This document shows positions 57,481 through 64,000 of a stretch of 64,000 nucleotides of DNA, one piece after another. The stretch is from Ulota crispa. Taxonomy: Eukaryota; Streptophyta; Bryopsida; Orthotrichales; Orthotrichaceae. Both the position numbers and the translations under genes were made by a program. The number at the start of each line of letters is the position of its first letter. Within the stretch, counting starts at the first letter, position 1. The stretch lies in assembly GCA_963920765.1 (NCBI GenBank), contig OY987244.1, forward strand, positions 9,426,501 through 9,490,500, in the 5' to 3' direction. The notes under the pieces were generated by a model. That model ran no database searches. It saw only the letters and a list, made by a program, of their open reading frames with translations, and was not told where the DNA came from.

Positions 57481-58868
57481 CGTAACCATCCACGTGTGTC
57501 GGAGGCAAACTTGGATGGTCAGGGGGCAGCAGTGCCACATTCCATCGAGATTGAGGAGGCGGAGCTACTTTTTCATTTGGAGAGGTTTGCGTCAGAGGAG
57601 CTTTGAGCTTAGTATGTCTTTGTTGTTTTTGCCGAGGATTTCAAACGAGAGGAAGCCCAAGACTTATTTTTGTGAGTCTATCATCTCGATATGGAGTTTT
57701 TTATGGATTCCATTAGTGAAGAGTCTGGGGGCATGAGCACCCTCTCTGCTACCAAGTAGCAATCACCGGCTGTGCCGGTATGCAGTGGTTTTCTAGCGAT
57801 GGAGAATGAGACCACATAGTTTGATGATTGGATTTTGGATTTAGGGCCACATCTAACCAATGCCAAAGCACAAAGGGTATAAGCATTTATACATTCGTAT
57901 CTTAGCTGTTTTGTCTTTAGCCTCCATGGTTTGGAAGGCTACAAGGGCAAACTGATTCACATTTAGTTGGAGGATGACCACTCTATCTTCCGACGACCGT
58001 ACAAACTCAATCTTTCATAAAAAGCTGGGGTTCAGACTCAATGTCAAGAGTTGTTGGCCGCTAGCTTGATTGAGCTCTCCAACAGCGAGTATGCTTGTAA
58101 CACGGTTATGCCTTTGAAGAAGGATATCTTTGGCAACTAGACAGAGAATTGGATGTGTGGGGATTATTGACTGGTCAATTGCGAGACTAAATTGGACCGG
58201 TACCCCATGCCCACGCCGGAGGAGTTGTTTGATGCGGTGGGACATGTTAGAGTATTTAGTATTGTAGATTTGTGATCTAGTTATCACCAGTTACCGTTGA
58301 TGGTGGATGACCAGGAGAAGACGGCATTCTGGGGAATTGATCAGGATGGAAGAGATCAGTTTTATCATTGGAAGTTTCTCCCATTTGAACTCAAGAACAC
58401 ACCGGCCAAATTTTAGAGGGTGATGGACTTGGCGTTGACCTATCTTCCATTTGTTTGTTGTTACATTGATGATGTTAGCATCTTTAGTAGCAACCCTGAG
58501 GAGCGTGTGAAGCATCTTGTGACGATGTTTGACAAGTTACATTAGTGGAGATTGCGCTTGCACCATGGCAAGTGCAAGTTCTTCCACAAGTGATTACCAT
58601 ATTTGGGCACATGATTGTCCCAGGAGGTCTTGGTGTACAGCAGGCCAAGGTGGATGCATTGCAGAAGATTCCAACCCCAACCGACGTGTCGCGGCTTTGA
58701 GCTTTTCTTGACTTAGTGAATTACTATTGCCGGTTTGTCAAGAACTTTAGTTTGATTGCTAAGCCGTTGACTATTCTCACAGGGAAGAATCAACCATGGA
58801 CATGGAGACCAGAGCAACAACAAGCTATTACTGTATTGAAGCTCAAGCTTGGTTCAGCACCTGTATTT
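57481..58868 (+). pseudogene. Ty3/gypsy reverse transcriptase and start of RNase H
   Basis: This part of pol copies element RNA into DNA. A linker (57481-57900) has several stops. From about 57900 the typical gypsy sequence is readable: a 'RRPYKL' block (57999-58016), 'DRYPMP' leading into the palm, the first catalytic Asp in F-S-I-V-D-L (58258-58272), T-A-F-W, F-L-P-F, and the Y-I-D-D catalytic box at 58462-58473. Then comes 'HHGKCKFF' at 58561-58584. Stops lie at 58138, 58168, 58273, 58414 and 58543. A one-base frameshift sits near 58609. The connection domain ('NYYCRFVKNF' from about 58717) continues to Ala-Pro-Val just before 58869, where a 3.4-kb insertion interrupts RNase H. Confidence 0.92.
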
Positions 58869-61800
58869 TGTGAGTATTCAAACCTCCCCCTCGTGAAGTA
58901 AGCACAAGCACAACCAGGTTCTAACAAAACTGGAAAATGAGGTATAACAGCAAGAGGGTGGGTTGGGTTGTAGATTTCCAACTAAAGATGCCTTCCAAGC
59001 AATGGATTTTTACTAACAAGCCTACAACATACAATGATGAGCAAAGAAGAGGACAACCTACTTAGTATATCACATGTGAGGTTTTGTGGTTAATTGAAAT
59101 GGGAACGTAAGTAATCATACCTCGTCATGGGGGTTCACATACCCTACGTCTTGATTGTGAATGGCCTCCATCTTTTTGTGATATGGTGGTGCTGGATCAG
59201 CATATGATGATTCTACTCTAGGGACAAATAATCACAACACTCTAGGGGGTTGGTGACTCAACCTATACTACTGGGCCGGTTTAGGATATTGCCTTGTGAT
59301 GAATAATCACAACATAAACTGGCTCCTATACTTGAGGATCAAAGATTATCATAATCCCTTGGTATTCAAGATTCAACGATTATCCAAATCCCTTGGTGAG
59401 TTGTGGATGTATCCCAAATGCTAGAGGCTATCTCCTTTCCTAGCCACTTAATGGAAATATGACGCTTTGTGGTTCTACGTGCTCCCTATGATGTATCCTT
59501 AGTTTAAACAAAATGAGGATCTCCCTGTAGTTTGGAACAATTGTTAAATTACCATGCCAAGCCAAAGAGTGGGTAAGGGCATTTACGAGCTTCACAAAAA
59601 TCTTTTTCCAAAGTAAAAAAATGCCTTGAGGTGTAAGGCCGAACCTGCTGGCCAGTAGGAGGGCGGAGCTTGAGGCTGGGGTGGGGCCGAGAACCAGAGG
59701 CCAAGGTCCGGGTATGAGACGAGGCTGGGTACAAGACAGAGCCGGGGCTGATGCAAGGCCAGGTGCCGCTGGCCGCATGAGGGGGTGAGCGGCTGCTGTG
59801 AGAACTTGGCTGTCGTGATCAAGGACTCGGCCATAGAATTTTGAGAGCTAGCTGCTGTGCTCGGAGCTGAGGCTACGAGAATTTCTGAGAGCTCAAGCTA
59901 TTGTAATTGGAATTGAGGCTACAAGAATTTTTGAGAGCTAGGTTGTTGTGATTGAGGACTAAATTGTAGAATTCTAAGAGCTAGCTATTGGAGCTGAGGC
60001 TACGGGAATTTTTGAAAGCTAGGCTGCCGTGATTGAGAACTCGCTGTAGAATTCTGAGGGCTAACTGTTGTGCTCGAGGAGTTGGGCTACAAGAATTCTA
60101 AGAGCTCAAGCTACTGGGATTGAACTGAGGCTACGGGAATATATATGAGAGCTGGCTGCCGTGATTGAGCTAGGCTATAGGATTCTGAGAGCTAGCTGCT
60201 ATGAGTGAGGGTGAGGGCGGAGTCTAGGCGGTAGGAATGCCAAGGGTCAAAATGCTGTGATTGAGCTAGGCTATGGGGATTTTGAGAGCCAGGTATTGTG
60301 ATTGAGTTGAGGCTACAAGAATTTCTGAGAGCTAGGCTAGGGAAAGTTCTAAGAGCTCAAGCTGCGGTAATTGAGCTAGGCTGTGGAGTTTCTGAGAACC
60401 AGCTGTTGTGATTGAGCTGAGGCTATGGAAAATTCTAAGAGCTCAAGCTGTTGTGATTGAGCTAGGCTGTGAGAATGCCAAGGGTCAGGTTGTCGGGAAA
60501 GTCTTTGAGAGCTAAGGCTGATGTGATCGGAGCTGAGGCCGTGGGAACTCTGAGAGCCAAGTGATTGTGAGAATGCTAAGGGTCAAGCGGCCATAGGAAC
60601 TCTGAGAACCAAGGCTGTGGGAGCGGGTCGGCTACAAGAGCCAAGTGGCCGTAAGGACTAAGCTGATGTGAGGACTGGCTGTTTGGTGCTGAAGAGGAGG
60701 CAGGGTCAGTAGCTGAAAGACTCTAATAGCGAGGCAAGGCCTCAAGCTAAAGTAGTCAGTGAGCTAGGTGACTTCTCAGAGACCTGCTTAGGGAATCAAG
60801 AGAGCTGACCAATTGAGGTTGAGCTGAAAGGATTCCCACTGAGCTGCTAGGAGGGCTTGTTCTGGTACTGGGGCTTTGATAGTAATTGGTAAGCTATGGC
60901 TTAGGTAAGGGCTCCTACTCTAACTATGGCTCTTTCTAACCAACTAATAACTTGCATGTAACTAGGACTTCTAAGAAGTGTGGAAGAGCGGCATTGCCAA
61001 TCGTAATCTAACTTCCTATGGGTTAATACGACCAATGCAAGGGAGGGGGTTTGTTCTACTAAGTGCAAGAGAGAGGTCTTCCAAGGCAAGGTACAAGAGG
61101 TCTAAGGGCTTGGCAAGACACAAATGGTGAGTGACAAGGGATGGGCCCAAATGATGGCAAAGTGATGATGGAAAAGAGTACAAGTGACAAGAGGCCAAGA
61201 ACTATGATGAAAGTGATCTAAACATGGGAAAGTGATGGTGAGGGAGGAGGTGGGCCTCCCTTTATACATTTGGAGGAGGACACCTCGGCCCTCTATCCAG
61301 GGGAACCATAGATCCCTTGAAATCTACCTAAATTCTAAGAAAAACTCAAAATGGATGAAATCTGGATGAATTTGCCATAACTTTTGGAGCATATCTCCAA
61401 ACAATAAAAAAATGGTGGCATTAAATTCCTTGGATCCAAAATAGCCGGTTTTGATTGTTCACACTTCCAATTCCGAGCTATAAGGCGTCAGGAACTTGAA
61501 TGAAGGGTTAGGGGTGGATGGATGAAAAACATAGAATTGGGAATTCATCTAAAATTCAGAAATTGACTTTCCGAGGTCTTCCAACGTTGTCGGGGGAGCT
61601 GGGAAACATTCCTTGCTTCTGCCAATTGGGCTCCAAATGGATGATGTCTTGAAATTGGATGTCGCGCGCTTTCTTGAAATAAGCTGGATGTGGTCGTTTG
61701 AGGCTTTCCAGCTATCAAAACAACTTGAAACTTAGGGGATTGTCTTAAATTGTTGAGAAACTCTTCCATGAATTTTCTTGGCATTTTACTGCCGTTTTTC

Positions 61801-62246
61801 AATCTCCTTTGACGGGGGTGACTAGTAGTCTAGCATGGTTGACTGCTTGGAATCACGCTCTTTAAAAAGCGGAAAGTCTTGGGAGTCTAGGATACAGATG
61901 CATCAAATTGATAATGTGATGTGAACTAGGTGGGGTGGCCCTTGGCCATGGCATAACTAATCTACTCCTAAACTAATCCTCTCTAATTAGGAAGGTGGGG
62001 ACTTTTGGAGGGGATCCCAAGCCCCTAGTATGTTTGTCGCTCAAACTAACTAAAAGCTACTAATTCTCACTAAATCACTATTAATGATTTACCAAATGGA
62101 GTAAGGTAAATGGCGTATTGCTAACCATTTGGTCTAACTAATCTAAATCAACATAAATGGCTATTCCACTTACATTAATGTACTTTCAAAGCTAAATAAA
62201 ACGAAAAATAAATTCAAGACTTTTGGTGCTAAATCTAGGACTTACA
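58869..62246. mobile_element. 3378-bp insertion in RNase H, probable solo LTR
   Basis: The left terminus is TGTGAG and the right terminus is CTTACA, a TG...CA pair with short inverted ends as in LTRs. Flanks are TATTT (58864-58868) and TACTT (62247-62251), a 5-bp duplication with one later change. With one TACTT kept, the RNase H reading frame is continuous across the site (codons for V-L-Q-R-P-D). I found no internal pair of long direct repeats and no coding domains, so a single LTR left by recombination is the simplest reading. It would be unusually long. A TATA-like tttatac sits at 61260 and a purine-rich patch at about 61990-62015. An unclassified non-autonomous element remains possible. 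Confidence 0.75.
59820..60720. repeat. degenerate minisatellite, period about 40-50 bp
   Basis: The words 'gagagct(a)', 'tgtgattgag', 'gctgaggcta' and 'gaat(t/g)' recur in the same order more than a dozen times with many small changes. The preceding 59640-59780 is GC-rich with its own 'gaggctggg'-type repeats. All of it lies within the solo-LTR candidate. Confidence 0.8.
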
Positions 62247-62734
62247 TACTTCAACGTCCAGATGCTACGCAATTTTTCTAGTTGCGCACAGATTGGAGTG
62301 CTGTAGGACTGGGAGCTGAGTTGAAACAGAAAGATGAGGAAGGGCGTGAGTATGTTGTGGCTTTTGCTTCTAGAAGTAACAGCAACGCGGAATCCAATTA
62401 TTTCTCTTATGAGGGAGAGGCTTTGGTGGCAATTTTGGCCATTGCGCACTTTTGGCCTTACTTGTATGGGCAACGATTCACTTTAGTGGCTGACCATTAG
62501 CCTCTGAAGTGACTCATGGAATCTGACAAGCTTACAAGCAAGCTTGTCAGGTGGGCTTTGTTGCTCCAAGACTATGACTTTGACATTGTACACCAAGTTG
62601 GCATCACGAACTTGGATGCAGATGGTCTTTCTTGCAATCCAAGTCCTTCAGAGGAAGATTTGACTGGTGTTAGGTGGCATGCAAACTGTGACAGGGAGTC
62701 AGTTCCGGGGTGACATGCAGCTACCTACTTCACT
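62247..62734 (+). pseudogene. Ty3/gypsy RNase H, 3' part
   Basis: The element pol resumes after the insertion. RNase H removes RNA from the RNA-DNA hybrid. The acidic residues are visible: Asp in R-T-D-W (about 62294-62305), Glu in Y-E-G-E, Asp in V-A-D-H (about 62489-62497), and Asp in N-L-D-A-D-G-L-S (about 62612-62635). Also present are 'FASRSN' and 'FWPYLYG' blocks typical of gypsy elements. Stops replace Gln (62498, TAG) and Trp (62510, TGA), with another TAG at 62279. Confidence 0.88.
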
Positions 62735-63197
62735 TTGATGTCTGAATCAACGTCTTCGCTGCCATACCAAGCAGCCGATGAGGAGCCAGACAAGGCTCAA
62801 GTTGTTAGCAATGTGTGGGAAGATATACTAATTTTGTACAAGCTACAACATGGGGCACTTCCAAAAGCTCTTTCAAATATACAGCGGGATCGAGTTGGAC
62901 ACTGGGTGGCAAAGTTCCGTTGGGAGAACGGCCTTCTATTTTGGTTGTGGCCAAATGGGACTAGGCGCATAGTTCCTTGGCCAGATCAGAGGGCTTTATC
63001 GGTACAATAGTACACAAAGACTTTGGGCATTTTGGTGTGCGACGGACTCATTCCATGTTGCGCGGCTAGTATTGGTGGACCGGCATATATCAATAGGTCG
63101 CCACATATGTTTCACAATGTGAAATGTGTGATTGGCTTAGATCCAGCTTCTACACTCTGTCACCGCAGTTACACCCTTTATCCATCATGGGGTTGGG
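62735..63197 (+). pseudogene. Ty3/gypsy integrase N-terminal zinc finger, truncated
   Basis: A linker frame (62735-63010) in the RNase H frame ends in a frameshift at about 63005. The next frame shows a perfect integrase zinc finger, H-x4-H-x29-C-x2-C: His at 63013 and 63028, Cys at 63118 and 63127. It contains 'YWWTGIYQ', with stops on either side. The reading then stops at 'GLG' (to 63197). The catalytic D,D,E core and chromodomain, if any, are absent because another sequence begins at 63198. Confidence 0.85.
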
Positions 63198-64000
63198 TGT
63201 GACAATCTAGAATTTACTAAATAGACATATTTTTGAAAATTCCGGATAAACCACTCCTTTCTAGCCCAAAACTTCTTGTTTTCTTAACTAGAGACGGGAG
63301 AATAGCTGAAATAGAGGTTTGGTATATCATAGTAATCCGGGACTAGTAAAACTAGTTAAGCAAGGACATTATGGGTCGCCCTTTAATCTAGATAGGAGTC
63401 CGGAATTCATCTTTGAATCTGGACGCAAGTATTTTCAATGGCGGCAATGGTACCGAAGTAGCCCAAGAGCTCATAGAAATAGTATCGGCCTTAGTATCGG
63501 GATTGGCCCAGTACCCCAACGGTTTCAGTTACATCCCTAACAACATTCAGGGATAAGACGTTTAAATTCCTAATCATCACATCCCAACGATTGCAACAAT
63601 CTGACCAACCGCCAAAATCGGAATTAGGAAGGAAGGACAAAGAGGTCCCTAACTTATCTTCTTGCCCTCACTTTCTTTTTCTTACCTCTGGATAGCAATT
63701 GAGCGAGTTTGAGTGCTGTCAGAGATTAGTTGCAAGATTGTAATCGTTTTCTATAGCTTCCGGATTGCAGCACCATTGGAACAATGGGGAAGGAATTGCT
63801 GCATATGACCCTCCGGTTTGTGACTCCGGACATACCCAAGAAGCCCAATAAGCGACAGATGTTGGAGGATGATTTGCAATAAATGGGTTGTCAAGGATTG
63901 TTGGGGATGCCGTGGAGTCTGAAGGACAAGGATACGGTCCGGGAAGTGTTGAAGGAGCCGCAGAGCCAATGGGATTGTACAAAGTGAGCTCAACTGGGTT
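63198..64000 (+). mobile_element. start of another LTR-type element, running off the window
   Basis: At 63198 the integrase homology breaks abruptly into TGTGACAATCTAGAATTTA, a TG-start resembling the opening of many plant gypsy LTRs. About 590 bp later a plus-strand frame starting at ATG 63784 runs, with single stops (TAA at about 63880, TGA at 63985), for about 70 codons. It could be the start of a gag, but I cannot identify a domain. If this is an insertion, the 5-bp duplication on the left would be TTGGG (63193-63197) and its partner lies outside the window. Confidence 0.4.

Noticed and set aside
59440..59834. 80-112-aa minus-strand proline/alanine-rich frames
   Set aside because: They derive from a GC-rich minisatellite region inside the solo-LTR candidate and have no domain.
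58869..62246. A complete LTR retrotransposon with two LTRs nested in RNase H
   Set aside because: I searched for a long direct repeat between its two ends and for coding domains and found none, so a solo LTR or non-autonomous unit is preferred.

Overview
The window looks like repeat-rich intergenic DNA from a large, AT-rich nuclear genome. A streptophyte (charophyte alga or early-diverging land plant) fits best. The evidence is the plant-style miniature transposons (CACTA-, Tourist-, hAT- and TA-flanked types), a 200-base scaffold gap, a tRNA-headed SINE-like unit, and above all a Ty3/gypsy retroelement carrying its own DNA cytosine methyltransferase domain, an arrangement I know from charophytes. 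The species assignment is inference. I found no intact host gene, rRNA, canonical tRNA gene, CRISPR array or bacterial-type operon.

From 1 to about 49.7 kb the window is a mosaic of non-autonomous DNA transposons. The dominant one is a family of roughly 0.65-1.1 kb elements with ends TTAA-CCCCTAAAGGACCA, about 17 or 18 copies or relatives. TTAA behaves as a target-site duplication, which points to piggyBac-like mobilisation. Several other elements with different interiors also end in TTAA-CCC or similar. Between and inside them are a CACTA-type hairpin, hAT-type elements with perfect 8-bp duplications, TA-flanked and TAA-flanked MITEs, and a ~250-bp dispersed repeat family that is itself used as a landing site. 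At 43.3-46.8 kb a large inverted repeat has one arm loaded with insertions while the other arm keeps the empty sites, so the insertions can be dissected base by base. A GC-richer stretch at 17.7-21 kb is the only place that might hold host exons; I could not identify a product.

Around the N gap (36361-36560) about 1.04 kb is repeated directly on both sides with a constant 1778-base offset, and the sequence left of the gap is an inverted copy of 25.8-26.5 kb. This may be an assembly artefact. From 50.3 to 52.9 kb the DNA is extremely AT-rich and includes a diverged ~540-bp tandem duplication.

The right part (54.5-63.2 kb) is one decayed Ty3/gypsy element, readable in the order gag (zinc knuckles) - aspartic protease - C5 cytosine methyltransferase - reverse transcriptase - RNase H - integrase zinc finger. 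It carries many stop codons and a few frameshifts. RNase H is split by a 3378-bp insertion with TG...CA ends and a 5-bp duplication, best read as a solo LTR. The integrase core is lost where another LTR-like sequence begins at 63198 and runs off the window. The retroelement-borne methyltransferase is the most interesting system here: a mobile element equipped to write DNA methylation.
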